Of a stretch of 64,000 nucleotides of DNA, positions 7,552-16,439 are shown one piece after another. This DNA is from Desulfobulbaceae bacterium (lineage in GTDB: Bacteria > Desulfobacterota > Desulfobulbia > Desulfobulbales > Desulfocapsaceae). Positions within the stretch are counted from its first letter, which is position 1. Each line of letters starts with the position of its first letter. The notes beneath the pieces are model-generated. The model had not been told where the DNA came from and ran no database searches. It was given only the letters and a program-made list of their open reading frames with translations. A program made the position numbers and the translations under genes. The stretch is from contig JALSMA010000034.1 of the NCBI GenBank assembly GCA_026988015.1, forward strand, positions 42,845-106,844, given 5' to 3'.

Positions 7552-8907
7552 ATGTCAAAAAATCCTCGAAACTATGTTGCAACCACCAATGCCTGCAAAC
7601 TCTGTACTCCGCTGGGGGCCACCTTGGCATTTAAGGGGATTGAGGGGGCTGTGCCGTATCTTCACGGTTCCCAAGGCTGTGCCACTTATATGCGCCGTTA
7701 TATCATCAGTCACTTTAATGAACCAATAGATATTGCCTCCTCGTCACTGAGTGAAAAACACGCGGTTTATGGAGGTGGACCTAATCTTAAAATGGGACTT
7801 TTGAATGTGACTGAGAAGTACCATCCGGCCCTTATCGGTATCGCCACCACCTGTCTCACCGAGACCATTGGTGATGATGTGGCCATGTTTCTCAAGGAAT
7901 ATGATCAGGAGGTGGAGGGAGAAAAACCGCTCATGGTGCAGGTGGCCACCCCGAGCTACAGTGGCTCACACATGGAGGGGTTTCATGATGCCGTGACCTC
8001 TGTAGTAAAAACACTTGCCAGCAGGAAAGGAAGCCGGAATGCTGAGGTGAACCTGCTGCCTGGGTTTGTCTCCCCAGCAGATATTCGCTATCTCAAAGAA
8101 ATACTCAGTGACTTTCAGATTTCTGCAACAGTTCTTCCTGATATATCAGATACCTTGGATGGCAGAGCAGCAGATGTATATGAGAAAATCCAGTCTGGTG
8201 GAACACCGCTGGATTCTATCTCTAACATGGGGAATGCACAGGCCACAGTGGAGTTTGGACACACCATGGGTTCTGAGAGCGGGGGACGAGTTTTGAAAGA
8301 TCGTTTCGGGGTGGAGAATTTTTGTCTGGATATGCCCATGGGTATCAGTGCGACAGATCTCTTTTTTGATCATTTGCAACGAATCAGTGGAACTCAGGTA
8401 CCGGAGAAGTATTTGGCAGAACGGGGACGGCTGGTGGATTCCTATGTGGATGGTCATAAGTATCTCTATGGGAAAAAGGCCATCGTGTATGGAGAAGAGG
8501 ACCTGGTGGTAGGGCTTTGCGCATTGCTTGCAGAGATCGGGGTCATGCCCATGCTCTGTGCCTCGGGAGGAAAGAGTGGCAAGCTTAAAGAACGGATTTC
8601 TGCGGTAAGTGCATCTCTTTTGCCAGAGCCACCACATGTATTTGAAAACATGGATTTTTATGACATCAGTGAGCTCGCTGAGAAGATGGATCCGGATCTG
8701 ATTGTTGGGAACTCCAAGGGGTACCCTCTAGCCAAAAAACTTTCCATCCCCCTCATAAGAGTGGGATTTCCCATTCATGATCGCATGGGGGGACAGCGTA
8801 TTCTCCATCTGGGATATAGAGGGGCACAGAATCTTTTTGATCTGGTGGTGAATGCATGTATTGCGAGAAAACAGGAGCAGTCACCGGTTGGCTATTCATA
8901 TATGTAA
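7552..8907 (+). CDS. nifN: Nitrogenase FeMo-cofactor scaffold subunit NifN
   Basis: Partner of NifE (451 aa). The N-terminal TTNACKLCTPLGATLAFKGI and LHGSQGCATYMRRY are NifN hallmarks, as is TTCLTETIGDD near residue 102-112. SNMGNAQATVEFGHTMGSESGG and MPMGISATDLF come from the middle of the protein. The length is usual for NifN. It is co-transcribed with nifE (34 bp gap) and is followed after 79 bp by nifB, so the window holds a compact cofactor-assembly operon. Confidence 0.93.
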   Translation: MSKNPRNYVATTNACKLCTPLGATLAFKGIEGAVPYLHGSQGCATYMRRYIISHFNEPIDIASSSLSEKHAVYGGGPNLKMGLLNVTEKYHPALIGIATTCLTETIGDDVAMFLKEYDQEVEGEKPLMVQVATPSYSGSHMEGFHDAVTSVVKTLASRKGSRNAEVNLLPGFVSPADIRYLKEILSDFQISATVLPDISDTLDGRAADVYEKIQSGGTPLDSISNMGNAQATVEFGHTMGSESGGRVLKDRFGVENFCLDMPMGISATDLFFDHLQRISGTQVPEKYLAERGRLVDSYVDGHKYLYGKKAIVYGEEDLVVGLCALLAEIGVMPMLCASGGKSGKLKERISAVSASLLPEPPHVFENMDFYDISELAEKMDPDLIVGNSKGYPLAKKLSIPLIRVGFPIHDRMGGQRILHLGYRGAQNLFDLVVNACIARKQEQSPVGYSYM

Positions 8908-8986
8908 AAACAAAATAAAATAGGGACTTTAGACAGATGGCTGTCTGCCGGATATTAGAGCACAAACATGAGAAAAGAGAAATTCA

Positions 8987-10285
8987 ATGGAGTCTGTTAT
9001 GAATACAATAAATAATGCATCCCCTGACCTGTCACGCCACCCCTGTTTTAATGTTAAGGTAAAGGGGAAATTCGGGCGGGTTCATCTCCCCGTCGCTCCG
9101 AAGTGCAATATCAAGTGTAACTACTGTAATCGCAAGTATGACTGTGTCAATGAGTCAAGGCCTGGAGTGACCTCCACAATTCTCAGTCCGGAGCAGGCGC
9201 TGAGATACATAGACAAGGTTCTGGTGGCAGAACCACGTATCACTGTGGCGGGAATTGCAGGACCGGGAGATCCCTTTGCAAATGCCAATGAAACTCTGAC
9301 CACCATGCAGTTGTTGCGGCAGAAATATCCGGATATTATCCTTTGTTTATCAAGCAATGGTCTTGGTCTTGCTCCCTATGTGGATGAGGTGGCAGATATC
9401 GGGGTTTCCCATGTCACTGTCACGGTAAACGGTATAGATCCAGAGATTACAAAGAATATCTACTCTTTTGTAAGAGACGGCAAGGTTATTTATCAGGGTG
9501 TTCAGGCTGCAGAACTTCTTCTGGCGCGGCAATTCAAGGCCATAGAGAAACTTAAGGCCAGGGGGGTAACGGTGAAGATCAACTTCATAACCATTCCTGG
9601 AGTGAACGATCATCACGCAGAAGATACAGCGGCTGTCATGGCAGCTATGGGGGTGGATCTTTTCAATTGCATGGCCATGCTTCCCAATGCTGAGACCCCA
9701 TTTGCTGATCTTTCCGAGCCCGATAAACCTCTGATGAACACACTGCGCAACAGCTGCGAAAAGCATCTTCCCCAGATGAGGCACTGTAAACGTTGTCGGG
9801 CGGATGCTGTGGGCCTTCTGGGCAGGGATAAGTCTACGGAGATGGCAGGATGCCTGAACGCTTGTGCCACCATGCCGGCATCTTCTGTAAAGGTACGGCC
9901 CTATGTGGCTGTGGCCAGTCTTGAAGGAATGCTTGTTAACCAGCATCTGGGCGAGACCAGGAAATTCCTGATATATACCAGAACGGAGAAGGGGTATGAT
10001 CTGGTTGAGGAACGCCCGGCACCACCTCCCGGAGGGGGGATCGGGCGCTGGGAGGCGATGACAAGAATTTTTCATGATTGCCGAGCCGTTCTGGTGAGCG
10101 ATATGGGAATATCACCAAAGGAGGTGTTTCACAGGGCCGGTATTGATCCAGTCACCATGTCTGGATTTATCGAGGCTGGTCTTGATGCGGTCTACACAGG
10201 AAAGGGGAGAGCATCGCTGAAAAAAAGGACGAAAAAGAGTTGCGGAACAGCACAGTGCATGGGAACAGGGAGCGGTTGCGGTTGA
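8987..10285 (+). CDS. nifB: FeMo-cofactor core synthase NifB (radical SAM plus NifX-like domain)
   Basis: Radical SAM enzyme (432 aa) that fuses iron-sulfur units and inserts carbide to make NifB-co. The radical SAM motif CNIKCNYCNRKYDC lies near residues 44-57, after HPCFNVKVKGKFGRVHLPVAP, typical of NifB. GIAGPGDPFAN is the NifB SAM-binding segment. A NifX/NafY-like domain occupies about residues 300-410 (VAVASLEGMLVNQHLGETRKF). The tail CGTAQCMGTGSGCG is the usual Cys/Gly-rich NifB ending. Starts at 8987 and 8999 (MNTINNA) are both possible; the ribosome site is weak. It completes nifENB. Confidence 0.95.
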   Translation: MESVMNTINNASPDLSRHPCFNVKVKGKFGRVHLPVAPKCNIKCNYCNRKYDCVNESRPGVTSTILSPEQALRYIDKVLVAEPRITVAGIAGPGDPFANANETLTTMQLLRQKYPDIILCLSSNGLGLAPYVDEVADIGVSHVTVTVNGIDPEITKNIYSFVRDGKVIYQGVQAAELLLARQFKAIEKLKARGVTVKINFITIPGVNDHHAEDTAAVMAAMGVDLFNCMAMLPNAETPFADLSEPDKPLMNTLRNSCEKHLPQMRHCKRCRADAVGLLGRDKSTEMAGCLNACATMPASSVKVRPYVAVASLEGMLVNQHLGETRKFLIYTRTEKGYDLVEERPAPPPGGGIGRWEAMTRIFHDCRAVLVSDMGISPKEVFHRAGIDPVTMSGFIEAGLDAVYTGKGRASLKKRTKKSCGTAQCMGTGSGCG

Positions 10286-10460
10286 ATGTTATGTTTCTTG
10301 CTATTACGTTGAATGGCGAGGTTTTTTGGGTAACATATTGATGGAAAAATGGATTTACCTTGACCCTTTACTGTGGGAAAAGGTAAGAAAGGAGGAGTAA
10401 AAAAAAATCTGTCCATTAGTTCCCGAGGCAGAGATAATCCTAAATACGTGAAAGGTAAAA

Positions 10461-10811
10461 ATGGCGAGTAGAGTTCATCTCCAAAGTTTTTTAATGAAGT
10501 TATGTGTCCTGGCAGCGCTCGGTTTTTTGACTGCTTGTAGCCAGAGAATGTACGGAGTGGTAAAGGTTGAATCCATTCCCCCCGGCGCCGAGGTCATTAA
10601 TTTAAAAGATGATACCCACCTTGGAATGACCCCGCTGCTGGTGACCTGGGAGAGCGATGATGAAGACACAAGGCACGCTACGGTGGAGTTGCGTAAGGTC
10701 GGATATGTAGAGGAAATAGCCTCTTTCTGGGTGAAACTTCGTCATAAAACAAAGGATGCTGCCATTGCCGAGCCTCAGTCTGTAACCATTGAACTCAAAA
10801 AAAAGAAATAG
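10461..10811 (+). CDS. Small lipoprotein with PEGA-like domain
   Basis: An exported lipoprotein of 116 aa: hydrophobic segment then lipobox LTAC near residues 23-26. The mature part (VVKVESIPPGAEVINLKDDTHLGMTPL) resembles a PEGA-type surface repeat, a small beta domain of unknown role. AAAGG lies just upstream of the ATG at 10461; an in-frame ATG at 10494 would give a more standard signal peptide. The next gene begins 9 bp later and encodes a second, related small lipoprotein. Confidence 0.75.
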   Translation: MASRVHLQSFLMKLCVLAALGFLTACSQRMYGVVKVESIPPGAEVINLKDDTHLGMTPLLVTWESDDEDTRHATVELRKVGYVEEIASFWVKLRHKTKDAAIAEPQSVTIELKKKK

Positions 10812-10820
10812 AGGATACCG

Positions 10821-11222
10821 ATGAACAACAATAAATACTGTCAGGTTTTTTTTCGTTGTGCGTGGCTGGCGGTACTCTTGATAGTTCTTGTTTCCCTGCC
10901 AGGGTGCTCAGGCCAGAAAACGGTTAAATTTAAGATCAACTCTGTACCTAAAGGTGCTCATGTTTTGTATCAGGTGGTAGGTGGTAGTAACTCCTGCCAG
11001 GGCCAGTGGATTTATCTGGGTAGCACCCCGGTTCAGGGAGTACGGAAGTTTGATGAAAAACAGCTTGAGGGAACTGATAAGGTGATCCTCAAAATTATGA
11101 ACAGCGGTTATTACGACCAGACCAAGGAATGGGATGGCCCCGGATTCTGGGAAGAGATTGAAGAGCGTGAGGTCGTTTTCTGGACTCCGGATCTGGTTCC
11201 GGCACCAATAGAAGAAAAGTAG
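10821..11222 (+). CDS. Small lipoprotein, related to its upstream neighbour
   Basis: A 133-aa lipoprotein with a hydrophobic leader and lipobox LPGC. The mature region VKFKINSVPKGAHVLYQVVGG begins like the upstream protein (VKVESIPPGAEV), which suggests two PEGA-like paralogues. The C-terminal region is rich in Trp, Tyr and acidic residues (GYYDQTKEWDGPGFWEEIEE). Function unknown; envelope location is inferred from the lipobox. The tight spacing indicates one operon. Confidence 0.75.
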   Translation: MNNNKYCQVFFRCAWLAVLLIVLVSLPGCSGQKTVKFKINSVPKGAHVLYQVVGGSNSCQGQWIYLGSTPVQGVRKFDEKQLEGTDKVILKIMNSGYYDQTKEWDGPGFWEEIEEREVVFWTPDLVPAPIEEK

Positions 11223-11240
11223 AATACTCAGGATTGTCAT

Positions 11241-11456
11241 ATGTATCTACCCGCCTTGGCAAGGGATCTTTATAAGAGTCAGAAAGCAGTGGAGGCTCTT
11301 GAGCTGATTTTGCGGGAGACTGCAGCATCTGAGCAGAATGCAGTGAAGGAAGAGCTGCGTCAGGCAAGGTCCGAACTTACCCAGTTGAAAAATATCTTGG
11401 AAGGACGGAAAGAGCATTCCAGGGCCTCTTTCTATAAGCCCGGGCCTCGTTTTTAG
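11241..11456 (+). CDS. Short coiled-coil protein of unknown function
   Basis: A 71-aa protein beginning MYLPALARDLYKSQKAVEALE, predominantly charged and helical (EELRQARSELTQLKNILEGRKE), probably a short coiled coil. It has no signal peptide. A CAGGA ribosome site lies just upstream and the gene begins 18 bp after the lipoprotein pair, so it is likely the third gene of that operon. I do not recognise a family. Confidence 0.6.
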   Translation: MYLPALARDLYKSQKAVEALELILRETAASEQNAVKEELRQARSELTQLKNILEGRKEHSRASFYKPGPRF

Positions 11457-11982
11457 GTTCTTTGCAGTGCATAGTCTTCTTGAAATATCGTTTCAGGAAA
11501 GTCAAACCTGACACTTTTGTACTCTTTTATATCATGGCCACATTTGATGGCCTCGTAAAACGGTCAATTGATAGATGGTTAAGTAAAAAACTTCAGATGC
11601 GAGGCGCGTATTGTTTGTTTTATTACGATGCCATCACATTTAATCAAAAGTCGTCCCAGTGATAGTCATTAATGTTTCCTCAGATACACCTGAATCCGTG
11701 GGTGTTCGATGGGGCGGGATCATTTCTGTGAGGAAAATCCACTCCAGTGGCAGGGCAGACAGAGTTTTGCATCTAAGTTTCTGATGAAACAGTTGATGAT
11801 GTTCTCGATGTTGTCACGTCTTCCAGGATTTTTTTCCGTCTGTATTGTCTTTTTAGATCTCTATGCGGTATGCTTTTATTACGTAGTGGTTATTTGGTGT
11901 TTTTTTACTTGTCATTCTGGAAGGATCTGACTATCTATTGATACGCAACAATGGTTGCATAAATCGTTAGGATATCAAAACC
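11457..11982. other. Intergenic region with repeat element, no gene seen
   Basis: A 526-bp gap. It contains the inverted-repeat element at 11546-11635 and a copy of the CTGAATCCGTG motif near 11690 that recurs elsewhere in the window. Short open frames here have no ribosome site or recognisable protein character. It presumably holds the promoter for the cyclase gene. Confidence 0.5.
11546..11635. repeat. 90-bp element with inverted ends (TCGTAAAA family)
   Basis: The left end GATGGCCTCGTAAAA and the right end TTTTATTACGATGCCATC are imperfect inverted repeats bounding 90 bp. The interior has GCGAGGCGCGTATTGTTTG, similar to the reverse complement of the motif around 29620-29650. It resembles a small non-autonomous (MITE or REP-like) element; no transposase is present. 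Confidence 0.65.
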
Positions 11983-13158
11983 ATGCATGATGCTGCAGAA
12001 ATGAAATTATTACAGAATCAACAGAATATCAGCTTCTACCGAAAAATAAGGATAAGTCTTGCTTTGATGGGGATTATTCCCTTTCTTTCAGCCGCCTACT
12101 TTTTTATCCAGAGAGATAATATTTCCAGTACCCTTGTTACTCTCTGCTCAGCATTGGTGCTTTTTTGCATACTTGTGGGGTTCACTCTGTTGAGAAACTC
12201 TTCAGATCAGATGCAGGCATTGGCTCAGAAGACTGCAATAGCAACAAAATTCGGGGAACTCCCCCAACCTCTTGATATTAATGTTGAAGGAGAGTTAAAG
12301 GATATTGCAACAAATTTTAATGTTGTTGTTGAGCGGCTTAACAAGGCCAATCGTGATATTCAGAGTAGGAGTTTTCAGTTGCAGGAGTTTGCAAGCGACC
12401 TGTCCGAGTCATACGAACATCTTGAAAGGGAAAATCGACTTCGTAATCAGCTGTGTCGCTATGTCGGAAGGGATCTCGTTGAGAAGTTGATGGTTTCAAG
12501 AGATGGGCAGCTCCTCAAGAATGAAAGAAAAAATGTAACCATCATGTTTGCTGATATCCGCTCTTTCACTGCAATTTCGGAACACATGGAGCCTGAAAAG
12601 GTTGTTGCCATGCTCAATGAGTATTTTTCCGTGATGATTGATATCCTTTTCAAGCATAACGGTATGCTTGATAAGTTTGTGGGAGATCAGATTATGGCCG
12701 TATTTGGCCATATGTCCAACGAGAAAAGTGGTGCCAGATCTGCGGTGCGAGCGGCCCTTGAGATGCAGAAGGCAACAGCTGTTCTTATGAGAAAGCGGGC
12801 AGCACGGGGCCAGCCCACGTTTACAATCGGTATTGGTATCAACACAGGCAGTGCCATTTTAGCCAGCGTCGGGTCTGAAAACAGAAAGGACTATACAGTT
12901 ATCGGTGACACTGTGAACACTGCAGCACGTCTTGAGAGTCATGCGTCGGGGCGGGAAATTGTCATTGGTGAGCGCACCGGCATTCACCTTCCTAAGAAGT
13001 TGCCTCGTGGTACCAGGCAGGAGCTGAAGATGAAAAATCGTTCTGAACCACTTTCCTGCTACACCTTGATCCCCAAGGGAAATAAAGTGGTGAAGATAGT
13101 GAAAAGACCTAAATCGTCTTCTGTGAAGGTTATTCCTCCTGTACAGGCTGCTTGCTGA
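11983..13158 (+). CDS. Membrane-anchored class III adenylate cyclase
   Basis: Makes cyclic AMP from ATP. The 391-aa protein has two membrane segments (about 25-42 and 50-70), a HAMP-like linker, a coiled coil (about 115-155) and a class III catalytic domain (about 180-365). Metal-binding aspartates are in FADIRSFT (D191) and DKFVGDQIMAVFG (D235). DYTVIGDTVNTAARLE provides the adenine-selecting Asp and the Asn/Arg transition-state residues, so adenylate rather than guanylate cyclase is favoured. There is no separate periplasmic sensor: the loop between membrane segments is only about 8 residues. The 3' end overlaps the convergent EI24-like gene by 29 bp. Confidence 0.88.
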   Translation: MHDAAEMKLLQNQQNISFYRKIRISLALMGIIPFLSAAYFFIQRDNISSTLVTLCSALVLFCILVGFTLLRNSSDQMQALAQKTAIATKFGELPQPLDINVEGELKDIATNFNVVVERLNKANRDIQSRSFQLQEFASDLSESYEHLERENRLRNQLCRYVGRDLVEKLMVSRDGQLLKNERKNVTIMFADIRSFTAISEHMEPEKVVAMLNEYFSVMIDILFKHNGMLDKFVGDQIMAVFGHMSNEKSGARSAVRAALEMQKATAVLMRKRAARGQPTFTIGIGINTGSAILASVGSENRKDYTVIGDTVNTAARLESHASGREIVIGERTGIHLPKKLPRGTRQELKMKNRSEPLSCYTLIPKGNKVVKIVKRPKSSSVKVIPPVQAAC

Positions 13159-13924
13159 GCTCATTCTTTTTGCCTTTTTCGATGGCCACAAAGTTGAGTG
13201 TACTGTGCACGGTCATTAGCGGAAAGATCATGGCAATAAAAAAAATGTTCAGCAAAGGGATCAGGCTGAGCAGAGCCGGTAGGATTCCCAGTCGCAGTGA
13301 TTGTTTGTTGTTGGCCTTCAGCCAGGAAATTTTTTGTCCAAGGCTCCAGCGTCTGCGGGAACTTGGATAGTCAACAAACATCAAAGCTGAGTAGTAGGTG
13401 TAAAGTAGGAGCACAATAATCTGTCCCACTCCTGGGATAAAGTTGGCAATCAATGCCGCAATCGTTACTGCTATACCAAAAATTCCTATCTTAATCCCTT
13501 CCCAGAGATCAATGAGCAGTCCTTTGATGTTCAGTGCCGCATCTGGTTCGAAATTTTCTCCAGCATGCCTTTTTTCCGTTGCGGTACTTAGAAAAACATA
13601 GCCCGGTGCCGAGAGGCTGTAGGCTATGAGAAAGGCAACATAAAAAGCCACCACCCTGCTTATAATCAGAAAACCCCAGTGCATGACCTCCCAGCCCAGA
13701 TACTTTGTCCAGCCCCAGATACCGATGGCTTCCGGTTGTATCAGAAAGAAGCTGCCGGTGAGACTGTCAACGAGATCAACGGTGAGGAAGTATCCAGCCC
13801 AGGTAAATGCAGCTGTGACAAGTACCAGGATAGCACTCCATGCCAGCAGATTTCTGGAGCGCAGTAAGAAGGCAAAAGAATAGGAGAGTGGTATCCATTG
13901 TGTGGTGGGCGTTGTATTTTTCAT
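13130..13924 (-). CDS. EI24/CysZ-like integral membrane protein
   Basis: A 264-aa membrane protein with about four long hydrophobic stretches and the EI24 pattern SYSFAFLLRSRNLLAWSAIL, GVGQIIVLLLYTYYSALMFVDYP and WSLGQKISWLKANNKQSLRLG. CysZ, the best-known family member, imports sulfate, but the family also includes unrelated proteins, so a transport role is only possible. It is convergent with the cyclase gene and overlaps it by 29 bp. The C-terminal tail is polar and cytoplasmic-looking. Confidence 0.78.
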   Translation of the reverse strand: MKNTTPTTQWIPLSYSFAFLLRSRNLLAWSAILVLVTAAFTWAGYFLTVDLVDSLTGSFFLIQPEAIGIWGWTKYLGWEVMHWGFLIISRVVAFYVAFLIAYSLSAPGYVFLSTATEKRHAGENFEPDAALNIKGLLIDLWEGIKIGIFGIAVTIAALIANFIPGVGQIIVLLLYTYYSALMFVDYPSSRRRWSLGQKISWLKANNKQSLRLGILPALLSLIPLLNIFFIAMIFPLMTVHSTLNFVAIEKGKKNELSKQPVQEE

Positions 13925-14043
13925 GGTGAATATAATAGGGCTTTTAATGCTGTGAGTAAAGGGGGGATCTGTTCTTTTTCCCGAGACAGCTTTGTGCTAC
14001 TATGATGAAGAAATAATATCTCGCTGAAGGAGCATGGAAGGGG

Positions 14044-15408
14044 ATGGTAAAAAAACAGGAAACAGCTTTTGTATGCACCGATTGTGGAGCAGATTTCAGC
14101 CGCTGGCTGGGGCAGTGCAGTGTCTGTAAAGAGTGGAATACCGTCAAGGAAGTTCGGCTGGGAAAACCTTCTGTCAGTCGTCGGTCTGCCGGGTATAGCG
14201 GCAGGCAGTCTGCTGTTCAGCTGTTAGCTGAGGTTGACAGAAGTCGTTCTGAAAGGCTATCAACGGGGATTGACGAATTTGATCGGGTACTGGGGCTGGG
14301 AATAGTCTGCGGATCAGTGGTGCTTATTGGCGGGGCACCGGGAGCCGGCAAATCGACCCTGCTTCTTCAGGCACTGGCAAAGAGTGCAGTCTCAGGTATC
14401 ACGGTACTCTATGTTTCCGGTGAGGAATCTCCACAACAGATTGCGGATCGTGCAGATCGTCTTGACCTGCCTGCTGATAATATAAGGATGCTTGCCGAGA
14501 CATCGGTTGAAGAGATTTGTGCCGTGATGGACAGGGAGCAGCCACGACTGGTGGTGATTGATTCCATACAGGTGGTACACTCGAAGGCTTCTGATTCTGC
14601 ACCGGGTTCCATTTCTCAGGTGCGTGAGTCTGCTGCAATTCTTACCCGGTATGCTAAGGAGACCAATACCTCTGTTTTCATGGTTGGTCATGTCACCAAA
14701 GATCAGTCTCTGGCAGGTCCCATGACGCTGAGTCATATTGTGGATGCACAAGTTGTGCTTTCATCCACCGATGATGCGAGATATCGTATTTTACGGGCTG
14801 ACAAGAACCGTTTTGGCAGTGTGGGAGAGCTTGGGTTTTTTGCCATGACCGACAGGGGGTTGAAAGAGGTCAAAAATCCCTCTGCAATGTTTTTGTCACG
14901 ATCTGACACGCCAGCATCAGGCAGTGCAGTGACAGTGGTGTGGGAAGGGACCCGGCCACTGCTGGTTGAGATACAGGCGCTGGTCACGGAAAGCCAGTCG
15001 GGGAACCCGAGGCGCCTCGCGGTGGGTATGGATCAGAACAGAATTGCCATGTTGCTGGCTGTTCTTGCCAAACATGGCGGTCTGGCCACAGCAAGTGATG
15101 AAGTTTATGTAAATGTGGTGGGGGGGATTCGGGTCACTGAGACCAGTTCCGACCTTGCCGCAATGGTGGGCATAGTGTCAAGTCTACAGGACAGGGTGAT
15201 TCCCCATGAGGCTCTTTTTTTTGGGGAAATCGGTCTTAGCGGTGAGATCAGACCAGTTGCCAATGGAGAGGCCAGGCTGAAAGAGGCTGCAAAGCATGGC
15301 TTTCGCAAGGCAGTGATACCCAAGGCCAATGCTCCGCAAAAGCTGGTGAAGGGCCTGGAAATTGTGGCAGTTTCCAGTCTGGCTGAAGTTCTTGAGGCTA
15401 TGTATTGA
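14044..15408 (+). CDS. radA: DNA repair protein RadA
   Basis: RadA (454 aa) is a RecA-like helicase that promotes branch migration in recombinational repair. An N-terminal C4 zinc finger (CTDCGADFSRWLGQCSVC) is followed by the RecA-type ATPase with Walker A GGAPGAGKST (about residue 99), the RadA signature KNRFGS (ADKNRFGSVGE) and a C-terminal Lon-protease-like domain (about 300-454, VGGIRVTETSSDLAAM). Length and all motifs are standard. Its stop is 5 bp from the stop of the convergent PepSY-TM gene. Confidence 0.97.
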   Translation: MVKKQETAFVCTDCGADFSRWLGQCSVCKEWNTVKEVRLGKPSVSRRSAGYSGRQSAVQLLAEVDRSRSERLSTGIDEFDRVLGLGIVCGSVVLIGGAPGAGKSTLLLQALAKSAVSGITVLYVSGEESPQQIADRADRLDLPADNIRMLAETSVEEICAVMDREQPRLVVIDSIQVVHSKASDSAPGSISQVRESAAILTRYAKETNTSVFMVGHVTKDQSLAGPMTLSHIVDAQVVLSSTDDARYRILRADKNRFGSVGELGFFAMTDRGLKEVKNPSAMFLSRSDTPASGSAVTVVWEGTRPLLVEIQALVTESQSGNPRRLAVGMDQNRIAMLLAVLAKHGGLATASDEVYVNVVGGIRVTETSSDLAAMVGIVSSLQDRVIPHEALFFGEIGLSGEIRPVANGEARLKEAAKHGFRKAVIPKANAPQKLVKGLEIVAVSSLAEVLEAMY

Positions 15409-15413
15409 CGGGG

Positions 15414-15965
15414 TCAGGACAGAAGTATTCCCACAATCAGAAGAGCCACTCCTCCGCCTGTAAGTATCCAGTCCAGAGGACGATAGCGGAAGATAATCAA
15501 CCCGGTCAGAGTCAGCAGTAAGATGGCAATACAGGTAAAATCGGCAATGACCAACCAGGTGGTACTGGTTTTGAATACCTTGTGGATACTGTTGAGTCTG
15601 TTCCAGGGCTGTTGCGGGCTTTTGTCAATTTTCTTCATTTCCCCCTTCTTAGGGTCAATGATAAAAGTTGTCTTTCCGTGTGACCCGTAGAGAAATTCTA
15701 TGGTCTGACCGCCCCGTATCCGGATTACAGTGGGATCATCACTGCGGCCTATCTGCTCTTTGTAAAAATCAATGAACTGACGCATGATTGCGGTGTCCGA
15801 TTTCTTGACACTGGAGGTTGTAATTTCCTTGTCTATGAAGTAGTCAAAGCTTTTCCTGTGGTTTAACAGGATACCGGTGAGACAGTAAAAGATCACCAGT
15901 GCAGCCAGTGTCAATCCGGTCCAGCGGTGCAGTTTACGAAACAGATGCAGGGTTGAAGGTTTCAT
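15414..15965 (-). CDS. Short PepSY-associated transmembrane protein
   Basis: A 183-aa protein starting KPSTLHLFRKLHRWTGLTLAALVIFYCLTGILLNHR, the typical first segment of PepSY-TM proteins. An extracytoplasmic domain of about 100 residues follows, then NRLNSIHKVFKTSTTW and two further membrane segments. The His in the first helix (LHRW) and IHK near the third helix match positions that could bind heme in iron-reductase-like members. It diverges from the cobalamin-controlled cbiK. A role in metal or siderophore handling is a guess. Confidence 0.72.
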   Translation of the reverse strand: MKPSTLHLFRKLHRWTGLTLAALVIFYCLTGILLNHRKSFDYFIDKEITTSSVKKSDTAIMRQFIDFYKEQIGRSDDPTVIRIRGGQTIEFLYGSHGKTTFIIDPKKGEMKKIDKSPQQPWNRLNSIHKVFKTSTTWLVIADFTCIAILLLTLTGLIIFRYRPLDWILTGGGVALLIVGILLS

Positions 15966-16104
15966 GTTGTTAGAAGTGGTAGTTATGATATTGTTTTTGA
16001 TCTGTTTCCCATTTCAGTGAACGGTACCAGTAAAGATGTCGATACACTCTATATGGTGTCGGCAATGTTGTCAAACACTGAATGTATGGTTTCGGTGAAC
16101 TTTC

Positions 16105-16133
16105 TTGACACTGAAATGATCTCATAGTAGACT
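16105..16133 (+). promoter_or_regulatory. Sigma-70-type promoter for the cobalamin riboswitch transcript
   Basis: TTGACA, a 17-bp spacer and TAGACT lie immediately upstream of the riboswitch, so transcription would begin near 16141, just before the aptamer. Confidence 0.7.
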
Positions 16134-16147
16134 CCTATGCAGTATTT

Positions 16148-16310
16148 TCAGGTTCTGCGAAAGCAGATGAAGAGGGAATCCGGTGTAAATCCGGGATGGG
16201 CCCGCCGCTGTAACCGGGGACGAATTTCGCTGAAAGCCACTGTCATTATTGAGTGATGGGAAGGCGCGAAAAGAGGGTGATCCGGAAGTCAGAAGACCTG
16301 CCTGAAAAAG
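16148..16310 (+). ncRNA. Cobalamin riboswitch
   Basis: Conserved landmarks appear in order: AGAGGGAATCCGGTGTAAAT with its pairing partner CCGGGATGGG, then CCCGCCGCTGTAACCGGGGA, and the B12-box-like AAGTCAGAAGACCTGCCTG at the 3' end. This is the adenosylcobalamin-sensing aptamer. It precedes a terminator and cbiK, so high cobalamin should switch cobaltochelatase expression off. Confidence 0.93.
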
Positions 16311-16369
16311 ATTTCATGTCCTAGGCAAAGGAGTGAGATTGTAGATATATCTGGGATAAAGACGGGACA

Positions 16370-16407
16370 TCTCGGGTCAATTATTCAATTGGTCCGGGAT
16401 TTTTTTG
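16370..16407 (+). terminator. Rho-independent terminator of the riboswitch expression platform
   Basis: A 13-bp stem (TCTCGGGTCAATT with AATTGGTCCGGGA, three G-U pairs) with an ATTC loop is followed directly by seven T residues. It lies 33 bp before the cbiK ATG and after the B12 box, the expected place for a ligand-controlled terminator. Confidence 0.88.
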
Positions 16408-16439
16408 TTTTCCCGGATCGTGAAGAGGAGGTTCCTATT

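Noticed and set aside
9350..10075. 241-codon minus-strand frame inside nifB
   Set aside because: Shadow of nifB; composition is unlike neighbouring proteins and there are no start signals.
11462..11930. Two short open frames in the gap before the cyclase
   Set aside because: No ribosome sites; one overlaps the inverted-repeat element; translated products have no protein-like pattern.
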